From assembly GCA_022508265.1 (NCBI GenBank), contig JAFLVP010000017.1, positions 1-36,377 of the forward strand: DNA of 36,377 bases. Direction: 5' to 3'. The notes beneath the pieces were generated by a model. The model had not been told where the DNA came from. It did no database searches and saw only the letters and a list, made by a program, of their open reading frames with translations. This DNA is from Clostridiales bacterium (GTDB lineage: Bacteria; Bacillota; Clostridia; Christensenellales; Borkfalkiaceae). This document shows, in pieces, positions 8,629-16,021 of this stretch (position 1 is the first letter of the stretch; each line of letters begins with the position of its first letter). The position numbers and the translations under genes were made by a program.

Positions 8629-8926
8629 AGCTTTTCAAGATAGCGTCTTTTGGTATCTTTGAGCGCAATTTCCTTTGGCGCGAACTTCTCCTTTGAGCGC
8701 ACGCAGGCTCGTTATTTCAGCTCGCAATTGATTTTTGGTCTCAAAATGGCACTTCGAAAACATATAAACACTTGTGAAGCATAATTTAAAGAACGACTTC
8801 AAAATTTTGTCTGTTCGCGGGCACTTTGGTTTTTTCCATCTGCTTGCGGGGCGGGGTGTAAACAAAAATATTGAAATTGCATTATAATTTAATGTAAACG
8901 GGGCAATAACCTCTTTGAGGTAAAAA

Positions 8927-9493
8927 ATGGACTATTCTTTCAATTTATACAATTCTCTTGCCTCCGACGGTATTTGTTTAACTTTAAAACGACTCCTTCC
9001 CCCGAACAGCGTGCCTGTGATTTTATGTATAGGAAGCGATTTGTCAGTGGGCGACAGCTTGGGTCCCGTTACGGGCACTAAACTTAAGGAAAAGCTTAAA
9101 AATTTAAATTGCTTTATCTACGGAACGCTTGCAAAGCCCATTACAGCGCACGAAATTAAGTACATGAACGAGTTCTTAAGGGCAACTCATCCTGACAGCA
9201 CTATAATTGCAATCGACGCGGCGGTGGGCACAGCGGGAGATATAGGTCTTTTGAAGGTTTCGGACAGGTGGCTTGCGCCCGGCAGCGGAGCCAATAAAAA
9301 ACTTTCGAAAGTCGGCGACGTCTCGATTATAGGTATAGTTGCCGAAAAATCGGTATTTAATTATTCTCTGTTTTCCGCAACGAGGCTGAATATCGTTTAC
9401 AAAATGGCTGATATTATCTGCGACGGAATCTGCTCGTACGTCTTTGAAAGCCTTCAAAACAATCAAACCTTCGATATTCCAAATCTGCGCTGA
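8927..9493 (+). CDS. yyaC: YyaC-family (DUF1256) spore protease-like protein
   Basis: 188 residues that match the YyaC family, which is related to the germination protease GPR and found in spore-formers, often near the origin. Visible landmarks are CIGSDLSVGDSLGPVTG (about 33-49), the YGTLAKPITAHE segment (65-76), IIAIDAAVG (94-102) and a GDIGLLKV / KLSKVGDVSIIGIV pair. Two glycine- and aspartate-rich loops of the GPR/hydrogenase-maturation fold are kept. No signal peptide is present, so it should act in the cytoplasm. In Bacillus yyaC lies next to spo0J; here it sits across the origin gap from ftsH-parAB. The substrate in the family is not known to me. Confidence 0.88.
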   Translation: MDYSFNLYNSLASDGICLTLKRLLPPNSVPVILCIGSDLSVGDSLGPVTGTKLKEKLKNLNCFIYGTLAKPITAHEIKYMNEFLRATHPDSTIIAIDAAVGTAGDIGLLKVSDRWLAPGSGANKKLSKVGDVSIIGIVAEKSVFNYSLFSATRLNIVYKMADIICDGICSYVFESLQNNQTFDIPNLR

Positions 9494-9519
9494 CATTTTT
9501 TAATAAAATATCAAAGTCT

Positions 9520-9552
9520 ATTCACCCGCATATCGGATGAATTTTATTTTTT
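9520..9552 (+). terminator. Terminator after yyaC
   Basis: A 9-bp stem, ATTCACCCG (9520-9528) with CGGATGAAT (9534-9542) including one G-U pair, is followed by TTTATTTTTTT. Confidence 0.75.
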
Positions 9553-9592
9553 TAACCGAAAAAACTCCATAGTCAGCGCGTATAGTTTTTTA

Positions 9593-9630
9593 TACAAAAA
9601 TATCCCCTGCCGCAAACGCCGCAGGGGATA
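9593..9630 (-). terminator. Terminator of the rsmG-SLOG-CrtO-like operon
   Basis: A perfect 10-bp stem, TATCCCCTGC (9601-9610) with GCAGGGGATA (9621-9630), is followed on the minus strand by TTTTTGT. It lies about 90 bp beyond the stop codon of the CrtO-like gene. Confidence 0.8.
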
Positions 9631-9647
9631 CTCAAAGGAGGTATATT

Positions 9648-9702
9648 CCTGATTAAAAGTAAGAAATACGCTCTATGTAAGATAGCGCCTACTTAAATCA
9701 GG
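9648..9702. repeat. Long imperfect palindrome in the operon 3' region
   Basis: Nested arms pair as CCTGATT (9648-9654) with AATCAGG (9696-9702), AAGTA (9657-9661) with TACTT (9690-9694), and CGCT (9669-9672) with AGCG (9684-9687), leaving an 11-nt loop. It lies between the CrtO-like stop codon and the minus-strand terminator, so it would form a 3'-UTR stem. It could be a structured RNA element or the trace of a small palindromic insertion. Confidence 0.45.
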
Positions 9703-9718
9703 TGCAAGAGTAAGTAAT

Positions 9719-10246
9719 TCAGCGCCTCAATAACCGTCTCAATCTCGGACGGTTATATCTTTGCAATATAACGAACAGACCGTCAAAACAAAATGCGACG
9801 CAGGAGGTAATCAGAAAAGCTGCCAATGAGCCAAACCAAATAGTAAATATTACGGGAACAAAGCTTAAAATCATATTGATTTCATGCACAACTTCAGCCT
9901 GACAGGTTACTTGAATGATTTCTTCAACGGAGTGGTCTGTGACGCTGTAATCTCTTGTATTATAGGTCGGCAAATATTTTTTCCACTTTTTAACTCCGAT
10001 AGCCTTAAATAATTTGGACTCGTACTTTCTTTCTTTAAACCACCATCTGTCATAGTTCATTTTATTATGAAAAATTCCGTCTATACCGTGACCTACGATA
10101 AGACGCATGGCAAAATGATAAAAGCAAGTGCCGAAGGTTATAGTCAGCGTAAATAAAATCGAGTTTTCGGTTAAATAGTATATTATACCGCACGTCAACA
10201 GCCCTAACAGAAAAAACGATGTAAGTATAATCATTTTCTTTTTCAT
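9719..10246 (-). CDS. CrtO-like (glycosyl-diaponeurosporenoate acyltransferase family) membrane protein
   Basis: 175 residues with membrane segments near residues 6-28 and 29-50 and two more near the C-terminus. The pattern KLFKAIGVKKWKKYLPT in the middle, a conserved EVVHE and the C-terminal ILQRYNRPRL recall the CrtO acyltransferase family, which acylates sugar-linked carotenoids in Staphylococcus. No carotenoid genes are nearby, and many Clostridia carry such proteins with unknown substrates, so only the family call is offered. The start is uncertain: the ATG at 10246 has no good ribosome site, and a TTG at 10318 would add 24 residues and put the gene 20 bp behind its upstream neighbour. 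Confidence 0.6.
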   Translation of the reverse strand: MKKKMIILTSFFLLGLLTCGIIYYLTENSILFTLTITFGTCFYHFAMRLIVGHGIDGIFHNKMNYDRWWFKERKYESKLFKAIGVKKWKKYLPTYNTRDYSVTDHSVEEIIQVTCQAEVVHEINMILSFVPVIFTIWFGSLAAFLITSCVAFCFDGLFVILQRYNRPRLRRLLRR

Positions 10247-10338
10247 AAGCTTAAAATTTCTATTTAATATAATTTTAATTATTCTACGAAGCGGGGAAAG
10301 GAGAGTGAGCCTATTCAAAAAATAGGGCGCAAGAGTTT

Positions 10339-10788
10339 TTAAAGCTCTATAATCTTTTTATCCTGCTTTTTCGCATAGTTTACGGTATAAAACGTTCCGC
10401 CTTTCTTTTTTCTTAAATAGCAAAGAAGCACGTCGCAATTATCCACCAAAAATCTGTCGCGCTCCTGCATACAGCCCTCTACGTATTCTGGAAAAAATAC
10501 TATCTTTTCGTCTGCGGCGCAGAGAATATTTTCGTATCGCCTCTTGTCATCGGAACTGTAATATTTGCTCTGCTCCTCGCATGGAATACAGGCGCAAAGG
10601 CGGACGGGGTAGTTTTTTTTATATTTTAAAACTATTTCGGCAGCCTCTATATCGAAGCCCATAGCCATTCCGCAATAAAAATTGCGTGCACCCGACTTTA
10701 TTAAATTTAAAATTACCCTGTCAAGAAGATTTATATCAAACCTGCTGTCAAGCACTCTATGACCGGTAAAAGCACAATTTTTATACAT
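10339..10788 (-). CDS. SLOG-domain protein, YpsA/YoqJ (DUF1273)-like
   Basis: 149 residues resembling the SLOG/DprA-like Rossmann family to which Bacillus YpsA belongs. The N-terminal CAFTGHR (residues 5-11), GMAMGFDIEAAEIVL (about 40-54) and LCACIPCEEQSKYY (64-77) are the diagnostic nucleotide-binding blocks. SLOG proteins bind nucleotide-derived ligands; YpsA has been linked to cell division and stress in Firmicutes. Its ATG overlaps the rsmG stop codon (TAATG), so the two are translationally coupled. Its function beside rsmG is unknown. Confidence 0.8.
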   Translation of the reverse strand: MYKNCAFTGHRVLDSRFDINLLDRVILNLIKSGARNFYCGMAMGFDIEAAEIVLKYKKNYPVRLCACIPCEEQSKYYSSDDKRRYENILCAADEKIVFFPEYVEGCMQERDRFLVDNCDVLLCYLRKKKGGTFYTVNYAKKQDKKIIEL

Positions 10789-11468
10789 TATAGCGGTTTT
10801 TTCCTCTCCAGACCTCTGCCCCGAGGGTATTTTTCGGGAGTTTTTTTAATTTTTTTAATAACTACCACGTTTCTCTTTCCACTATCTTCGGGAAGGGAGT
10901 AGGAGTAAACTTTTTCTATTGCGCCCCCTAAAATTTCTATCGCGTTTTTGCTCTCCTCGAGCTCTTTTTCGACGTCTCCCTTATAGGCTATGAACAGCCC
11001 TCCGACCTTCACAAAGGGCAAACAGTATTCGCTCAACGTATTCAGCGCCGCCACAGCCCTTGCCTCGGCAATATCGAATTTTTCCCTTAATTCTTGCTTG
11101 CGCCCCCCCTCTTCGGCGCGGATATTCAATACTTTTACACCAACGAGGGCAAGTTTCTTCACTGTCTCTTCAAGGTATTTGCACTTCTTTCCCGTACTCT
11201 CCACAAGGGTAAAGGATAAGTCGTCTCTCACTATTTTCAAGGGGATGGAGGGAAATCCCCCGCCCGAGCCTATTTCAATTACTTTGGAATTTAAGGGGAA
11301 CAGCTCTTCCGGTATAACACTGTCCAAAAAGTGCTTGATATACATATCTTTCTTTTCCAAAATAGAGGTCAAGTTGCACTTTTTGTTGTATTCTGTCAGA
11401 ATTTCTCTGAAGAGTTCGAATTTTTTAAGATATTCTTCGTTTTTAAAGTATGCGCTCATATCTTTCAT
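10788..11468 (-). CDS. rsmG: 16S rRNA (guanine-N7)-methyltransferase RsmG (GidB)
   Basis: 226 residues; RsmG methylates N7 of G527 in 16S rRNA using S-adenosylmethionine. The N-terminal helix contains YNKKCNLTSI, and the SAM loop VIEIGSGGGFPSIPLKI is near residues 65-81. FTLVESTGKKCKYLEE follows, and AEARAVAALNTLSEYCLPF forms the later core. The basic C-terminal tail is typical. In Bacillus rsmG lies near the origin with mnmE and mnmG, which are absent here. It is divergent from dnaN across a 331-bp gap and is first in a three-gene leftward operon. Confidence 0.95.
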   Translation of the reverse strand: MKDMSAYFKNEEYLKKFELFREILTEYNKKCNLTSILEKKDMYIKHFLDSVIPEELFPLNSKVIEIGSGGGFPSIPLKIVRDDLSFTLVESTGKKCKYLEETVKKLALVGVKVLNIRAEEGGRKQELREKFDIAEARAVAALNTLSEYCLPFVKVGGLFIAYKGDVEKELEESKNAIEILGGAIEKVYSYSLPEDSGKRNVVVIKKIKKTPEKYPRGRGLERKKPL

Positions 11469-11799
11469 ACGGTTATTATATCAACAATTTTGCTATTTTT
11501 CAACTTTTAGTTATTCACATTGTTTAAAATTCGGGGGATAACTTTCAATTATTTCATATTCTGCTTTTTTTTCAGATTTTTCCTTAAAAAGTTATCCAAT
11601 TATAAACAAATAATTAACGGAGATGTACACAAAAATTTCCACACTTTAAAGGGCATAATTGTTGCTTTTTTTTACCTTTTTTGTTATTATATTATAGTAA
11701 AAAGAAAAAACGGCGGAGATATAAACAAATCCACCGCCTCTACTAATAATTATATCTATAAATACTATAAAAATAAATAACAATCATACGGAGAAAAAA
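11469..11799. other. AT-rich divergent gap between rsmG and dnaN with DnaA-box-like sites
   Basis: 331 bp, strongly AT-rich. It contains TTATTCACA (11511-11519, one mismatch to the DnaA box), a TTATCCAAT half-match (11592-11600) and TTATAAACA (11600-11608, a variant also seen at 8601). TTATTATATTATAG at 11684-11697 may hold the dnaN -10 box. This could be the second half of a bipartite origin, but no perfect box is present. An 86-codon frame at 11520-11780 is dominated by Phe, Tyr, Lys and Asn as expected of AT-rich noise. Confidence 0.45.
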
Positions 11800-12906
11800 A
11801 TGAAATTAGTTTGTGAAGGTATCGATTTATCCGATGCGGTTTTAAAGGTAGTAAAGGCTTGTTCTTCAAAGACTACCGTTCCCGTTTTAGAGTGTATAAA
11901 AATCTCCGCAAAAAACGACGGAATTACCCTTTCCGCGACGGACGGAGAGATTTCCATAATTAAAACCATCAAGGCCGAGGTCTACGAGGAGGGCGAAGTT
12001 TGCGTTCCCGGCAAATACTTCACCGATTTTATCAAAAAGCTCGAAGGGGTGCAGATAACTCTCGTTTCAGAGGGTAAGAAAATGGACATCGTCTATGCGG
12101 ACAGCCAGACGAGTATGCAGGTGCTCTCTGCCGAGGATTTCCCCAAAATCGACCTTGATATTAAGGAAAACAGCTTTACGCTAAAGACCAAGGATTTGAA
12201 AAAGTTCATAAATTCAACCTCTTTCTGCTGCGCTACAGACGATTCGCGCCCCATTTTAAAGGGTTGTCAGTTCGTTATAGACGGTGAAAACGTCTGCGTT
12301 ACCTCGCTCGACGGGTTCCGCCTTGCAACGGTCAGCGGTAAAGTAGTGTCCGCTACGGGCAATATGGAAATTATCTGCCCCGCAAGAACGCTCAACGAGA
12401 TTGAAAAAATGCTCCCCGACGACGATAACGATACCGAAATATTTATTCAGAAGGGTATGATTTTGGTTTCTTCGGAGGACACTGTTCTCACTTCAAGGCT
12501 GTACGGCGGAGATTTCATCAAAAAAGAGAATATTATCCCCAAAAAGTTCATAACCGAAGTGGTTATCGAAAAGGAAAAGCTTAAGGCAAGTATAGAAAGA
12601 GCTGCAATTCTCGTAAGAGGGGATAAAAACAGCCTCATAATTTTCGATATTACGGGCGATAAGATTGAAATTTCTTCGGCGTCGGAGATAGGTAACGTTC
12701 AGGAGCCCGTAAAGGCGGAGATTGAGGGAAAAGACGTAAGAATTGCTATGAATTCCAAGTTCATAATCGACGCGGTAAATGCCTTGGACGAGGAAAAAAT
12801 AGCGCTTTCCTTCAACAATCAGGTTCAGCCTTTTATCTGCCAGAACGAGATAAATAAGGACAAGCTGTATTTAATTTTACCCGTTCGCACCTCTAATAAC
12901 GCTTGA
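11800..12906 (+). CDS. dnaN: DNA polymerase III beta sliding clamp
   Basis: 368 residues, normal for the clamp that holds the replicative polymerase on DNA. Three tandem clamp folds can be followed: residues 1-120 (TVPVLECIKISAKNDGITLSATDGEISI), about 130-245 (STSFCCATDDSRPILKGCQFVIDGENVCVTSLDGFRLA) and 250-368, ending in a typical clamp C-terminus (LILPVRTSN). An ATACGGAGAA ribosome site precedes the ATG. The gene is not preceded by dnaA or followed by recF; rpmH comes next, which is unusual. Confidence 0.97.
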   Translation: MKLVCEGIDLSDAVLKVVKACSSKTTVPVLECIKISAKNDGITLSATDGEISIIKTIKAEVYEEGEVCVPGKYFTDFIKKLEGVQITLVSEGKKMDIVYADSQTSMQVLSAEDFPKIDLDIKENSFTLKTKDLKKFINSTSFCCATDDSRPILKGCQFVIDGENVCVTSLDGFRLATVSGKVVSATGNMEIICPARTLNEIEKMLPDDDNDTEIFIQKGMILVSSEDTVLTSRLYGGDFIKKENIIPKKFITEVVIEKEKLKASIERAAILVRGDKNSLIIFDITGDKIEISSASEIGNVQEPVKAEIEGKDVRIAMNSKFIIDAVNALDEEKIALSFNNQVQPFICQNEINKDKLYLILPVRTSNNA

Positions 12907-12932
12907 CTTTGATTATTTAAAGATTATATAAT
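12903..12932 (+). promoter_or_regulatory. Promoter of rpmH-rnpA
   Basis: TTGACT (12903-12908), an 18-bp spacer and TATAAT (12927-12932) overlap the dnaN stop codon and lie about 40 bp before the rpmH start. This suggests rpmH-rnpA-yidD-yidC-jag has its own strong promoter. Confidence 0.7.
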
Positions 12933-12969
12933 ATAGGTCGAAATTTTAAAATAAAGAAAGGTAAATAAT

Positions 12970-13104
12970 ATGAAAAGAACGTACCAACCCAAAAAAAGAC
13001 AGAGAAGTAAGGTTCACGGATTCAGAAAGAGAATGGCGACTACCGCCGGCAGAAAGGTTTTAAAGAGAAGAAGAGAAAAGGGTAGAAAAAAGCTTTCGGC
13101 ATAA
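12970..13104 (+). CDS. rpmH: 50S ribosomal protein L34
   Basis: A 44-residue, highly basic ribosomal protein of exactly the usual size. It starts [18 protein letters not shown], continues with a conserved [13 protein letters not shown] block and ends in [11 protein letters not shown]. An AAAGAAAGG site precedes the ATG. rnpA begins three bases after its stop codon, the near-universal bacterial pairing. Confidence 0.98.
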   Translation: MKRTYQPKKRQRSKVHGFRKRMATTAGRKVLKRRREKGRKKLSA

Positions 13105-13107
13105 GTA

Positions 13108-13437
13108 GTGAAATATCTTAAAATTAAGAAAAATTCCGATTTTCAAAAGCTTTTTAAAAAGGGGAAAAAGGTATTTTCCCCTTATCTAACGTTGATATAT
13201 TTTCCGTCGGACAAGCTTTCGATGGGAATAGCCGTCTCCAAAAAACACGGCAAAGCCGTAACGCGCAACGCAATTAAAAGACTTGTAAGAGAGGCGTTTA
13301 GAAATTGCTGCGACAAGCTACAACGCAATTATTCCATAATTGTGCTGCCGAGAATTGCAGAGGAATATTCCTACGACAAAATGAAAAACGGGTTTGATAT
13401 CTGTTTTAAAAAGGTGAATTTGTGCGAAAAGAGCTGA
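13108..13437 (+). CDS. rnpA: Ribonuclease P protein component
   Basis: 109 residues; it assists the catalytic RNA of RNase P in trimming tRNA 5' leaders. The KKNSDFQKLFKKGKK start, the SKKHGKAVTRNAIKRLVREAFR helix with the RNR motif, and a short tail are all family features. The start codon is GTG, placed just after the rpmH stop. The 3' end overlaps yidD by 16 bp. Confidence 0.96.
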   Translation: MKYLKIKKNSDFQKLFKKGKKVFSPYLTLIYFPSDKLSMGIAVSKKHGKAVTRNAIKRLVREAFRNCCDKLQRNYSIIVLPRIAEEYSYDKMKNGFDICFKKVNLCEKS

Positions 13438-13715
13438 ATTGCGGCACAAAGATAAAAATGTTGCCGAAAAGACGGGTAAAACTGTTTAAAATGCTCTTTA
13501 TGCGCCCCATAGTTTTCTACCAGAAACGCATTTCCAAGCACACCTGCCTATACGAGCCTACCTGTTCGGAATATATGAAGAGATCTATCAACAACAAAGG
13601 CGTAATTTTAGGTCTATTATTAGGAACGTGGCGCCTTATACGGTGCAATCCACTCTCAAAAGGCGGTTATGACCCCGCACCCGAACAAGGTTCTAAATTA
13701 AAATGGGTGCTTTGA
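13422..13715 (+). CDS. yidD: Membrane protein insertion efficiency factor YidD
   Basis: 97 residues of the small Cys-rich family encoded between rnpA and yidC in most bacteria. The core is PIVFYQKRISKHT, then CLYEPTCSEYM, then RLIRCNPLSKGGYDP. It is thought to help YidC-dependent insertion at the inner membrane face. The GTG at 13422, with AAGGTG upstream and a 16-bp overlap with rnpA, was preferred; an ATG at 13458 is an alternative. Confidence 0.94.
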   Translation: MRKELNCGTKIKMLPKRRVKLFKMLFMRPIVFYQKRISKHTCLYEPTCSEYMKRSINNKGVILGLLLGTWRLIRCNPLSKGGYDPAPEQGSKLKWVL

Positions 13716-13763
13716 TAAGTTCACGAAAATTGAAAACAATTCGAGCAAACGATTTATAGTAAA

Positions 13764-15086
13764 ATGAATTTTTTAGCAGTGTCTGAAAACTTAATAAACT
13801 TTAACGTTGAAAAGATAAGTTCTATCAGCTTGGAGGGCATTGGCTGGGCAATCAAATGGCTGTTTGATTTATTTAAGGGCTTCCCCGGGGCGATAGCGCT
13901 TGGCGTTATAGTATTTACGCTTGCGCTTAAAACGCTCGTACTGCCGCTTGATATCTATTCAAGGGTAAAAACCAAAAAACAGTCGCTTTTAATGAAAGAG
14001 ATGCGTCCGCAGATGGAAAAACTGCAAAAGCAGTATGCGGGCGATAAGAATATGTATAATCAAAAGGTTTTGGAATTGCAGAGGGCGAACGGATACAACC
14101 CCTTGGGCGCCTGCCTTCCCTCGATAATTTCCTTAATCATATTCATCGTAGTGTTCAGCTCGTTCTCAACCTATTCCAACTATGCAACCTTAAATACCTA
14201 CAATAAACTCGTCGATGCGTACAACGAAAGCGTGGTAACTTACGTAAAGCAAAGCTACGACGACAATACGAACGACGAGCATTTCCTCTTGGTTATAGGC
14301 GAAGATTTCAAAGAGATCGAAGGTTACACTTTAGGTGAGGACGGAACCGTTTACGACGGGGAAGAAAAGGCTGTAAAAATTATCGGTTACAGAGTCGATT
14401 TTGACAAATTCACCCGCTACTATGCCTTAAATAACGCACAAAACGGTGATTTTAACCAAGCCGAATTCGACGCTAAAAAAGAGTCCGAAAAGATGAAATT
14501 TGTGGCTGAATTCGTGCAGTCTAACGCCCGCAAAACCACGGCAGGAGATTATAGAAAAAAGCTGAGAGAAGAAACCTCGTTTTTGTGGATAGGAAATATG
14601 TGGTATCCAGACTCTGCACTCAATAAAGAGGTTCCAGCGTTCTCCGATTTCTTAAACTCGGTGTCGCGCGCAAGCTCGGGTATAAACGCCTCGTATGAGG
14701 AGTCGTACAAAGAGGTCACCCACGACCTCACGAAAGAAAAGGAAAGAGCTAACGGCTATTTCATACTTATTATACTGTCGATAGGCTTTATGTTCCTGCA
14801 GCAGTTTATTATGATGCGTTCGCAAAAAGACGCCAACGAATTGAGCACAGTGGACGGTTCCGCCGCTTCAACCAACAAGATGATGATGGTCATAATGCCC
14901 ATTATCTTCGGTATATTCTCGTTCTTCTACAGTGCGGCATTCTCCACCTACATGATAGTAAATACGGTCTACGGACTTATTACAATGCTTATAATAAATA
15001 AAATAGTGACTGTGCGTTTTGATAAAAATCAGAATAAGAGGTTAATTAAAAACGCAGCGTCTTATAATAGGAAAAGGACAAAATAA
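13764..15086 (+). CDS. yidC: Membrane protein insertase YidC with a large extracytoplasmic loop
   Basis: 440 residues, against about 250-280 for usual Gram-positive YidC/SpoIIIJ. Membrane helices lie near 25-62, 112-132, 330-349 and 370-410. The excess sits between the second and third helices (about 136-325), a hydrophilic, Asp/Glu/Tyr-rich domain with no motif I recognise. The groove arginine seen as IRLIILPL in SpoIIIJ reads ALKTLVLPL here, so Lys56 takes its place. No lipoprotein signal is visible, unlike SpoIIIJ. The frame is continuous and the last helices are well conserved. Its stop codon overlaps the jag start (TAATG). Confidence 0.93.
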   Translation: MNFLAVSENLINFNVEKISSISLEGIGWAIKWLFDLFKGFPGAIALGVIVFTLALKTLVLPLDIYSRVKTKKQSLLMKEMRPQMEKLQKQYAGDKNMYNQKVLELQRANGYNPLGACLPSIISLIIFIVVFSSFSTYSNYATLNTYNKLVDAYNESVVTYVKQSYDDNTNDEHFLLVIGEDFKEIEGYTLGEDGTVYDGEEKAVKIIGYRVDFDKFTRYYALNNAQNGDFNQAEFDAKKESEKMKFVAEFVQSNARKTTAGDYRKKLREETSFLWIGNMWYPDSALNKEVPAFSDFLNSVSRASSGINASYEESYKEVTHDLTKEKERANGYFILIILSIGFMFLQQFIMMRSQKDANELSTVDGSAASTNKMMMVIMPIIFGIFSFFYSAAFSTYMIVNTVYGLITMLIINKIVTVRFDKNQNKRLIKNAASYNRKRTK

Positions 15087-15898
15087 TGGAAGAAAAAAAC
15101 GTATTCGAAGGTAAAACCGTAGACGAAGCAATTGAAAACGGACTTATCGAGCTTGGAGTAACGAGCGACGAAATAGAAGTAGAAGTGCTTGAGGAGGGAA
15201 AAAAGAAGTTATTCGGCTCCGTAAAGGCAAAGGTCCGCATAAAGCTTAAGAGCTCTGACAGCGACAGAGCAGTTGAATTTATCAACGGTCTTTTGAAAAT
15301 TATGGAGGTTGAGGGCTCCGCCGAAGTCGTTTCGGAGGAGGAGAGCGTTGTAATAGACGTTAAAACCCCCAACTCGTCGCGCGTTATCGGAAAGAGGGGC
15401 GACGTGCTCGACGCTATTCAGTGCATGGCGGGCGCAGTTGCCAATATCGGCAGAGACGAGTACAAGAAAGTAGTCGTTGATTGCGAAAATTACCGTGCCC
15501 AACGCGAGGAAACGCTTAAAAAGCTTGCTTTAAAGATTGCCGCAAAGGCAGAGGAGACGGGCAGAAAGGTAATTTTAGAGCCCATGGCGTCCTACGAGAG
15601 AAGAGTAATTCACGCGGCACTCGTCGACAACGAAAAAGTTAAAACGGTATCAGAGGGCAGGGACCCTGTAAGATATATAGTTGTTATCCCCAACAACGCC
15701 AACCCCAACGACAGGGGCATTCGCTATGGAGAAAAGAACCGTCAGGGAGGCAGAGGCAAGGACCGTGACAGACGCGGCAGAGGCGACAGAAAAGGCAGAA
15801 GAGATAACAAGGGCTCGTCAGGCGCCGGTGCAAAGAGAGGAAAGAAGGAAATACATTTCGGAACCTTCCTCGGCAACAGCGGCAAGAGCGAAGAATAA
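15086..15898 (+). CDS. khpB: RNA-binding protein KhpB (Jag)
   Basis: 270 residues. A Jag-N domain (1-52, with EEGKKKLFGSVKAKV) is followed by a KH domain (about 75-140, VIGKRGDVLDAIQCM) and an R3H domain (about 145-210, ASYERRVIHAAL and RDPVRYIVV). The C-terminal 55 residues are a disordered Arg/Gly/Asp-rich tail, longer than in Bacillus Jag. KhpB with KhpA binds many small RNAs and affects cell shape and sporulation. Coupled to yidC by a TAATG overlap. Confidence 0.95.
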   Translation: MEEKNVFEGKTVDEAIENGLIELGVTSDEIEVEVLEEGKKKLFGSVKAKVRIKLKSSDSDRAVEFINGLLKIMEVEGSAEVVSEEESVVIDVKTPNSSRVIGKRGDVLDAIQCMAGAVANIGRDEYKKVVVDCENYRAQREETLKKLALKIAAKAEETGRKVILEPMASYERRVIHAALVDNEKVKTVSEGRDPVRYIVVIPNNANPNDRGIRYGEKNRQGGRGKDRDRRGRGDRKGRRDNKGSSGAGAKRGKKEIHFGTFLGNSGKSEE

Positions 15899-15925
15899 TT
15901 TAAAATACGAGAAATAATTAAATTT

Positions 15926-15966
15926 AGATGGTTTTCGGCTAAACACATCTTTTAAAAAAACCGAGG
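15926..15966 (+). ncRNA. PreQ1-I riboswitch upstream of queT
   Basis: The fold fits the small H-type pseudoknot of preQ1 class I. P1 pairs AGATG (15926-15930) with CATCT (15946-15950). The loop TCGG (15935-15938) pairs with CCGA (15961-15964). An A-rich tail (15954-15960) lies between, as needed for the minor-groove triples. A terminator hairpin follows directly and the next gene is a QueT-type transporter. Ligand binding should favour the pseudoknot and transcription termination. Confidence 0.87.
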
Positions 15967-15978
15967 AGAAGCAAATAG

Positions 15979-16009
15979 CGGACGGTTTTTTAGCCGTCCG
16001 ATTTATTTT
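15979..16009 (+). terminator. Riboswitch-controlled terminator
   Basis: A 7-bp stem, CGGACGG (15979-15985) with CCGTCCG (15994-16000), and a T-rich loop are followed by ATTTATTTT. It is the expression platform between the preQ1 aptamer and queT; it also serves the jag transcript. Confidence 0.78.
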
Positions 16010-16021
16010 GCGAAAAGAAAA

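Larger units (their letters stand above)
8041..8926. other. oriC: Candidate replication origin (oriC) region
   Basis: 886 bp without a credible gene, between divergent ftsH and yyaC. Three perfect DnaA boxes (TTATCCACA, all on the minus strand) lie at 8383-8391, 8511-8519 and 8620-8628. Single-mismatch boxes lie at 8439-8447 and 8601-8609. AT-rich stretches such as 8465-8510 could unwind. Two near-consensus parS sites lie at 8284 and 8336. The neighbours parAB and dnaN, and the switch of gene direction, support an origin. dnaA itself is absent. The right part (8640-8926) holds the yyaC upstream region and a spurious minus-strand frame (8635-8865). Confidence 0.72.

Noticed and set aside
8635-8865. 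76-codon minus-strand frame in the origin gap
   Set aside because: No homology, no ribosome site, and composition matches the surrounding non-coding DNA.
11520-11780. 86-codon frame before dnaN
   Set aside because: Rich in Phe, Tyr, Lys, Asn and Ile as expected from AT-rich sequence, and it overlaps DnaA-box-like sites and the likely dnaN promoter.
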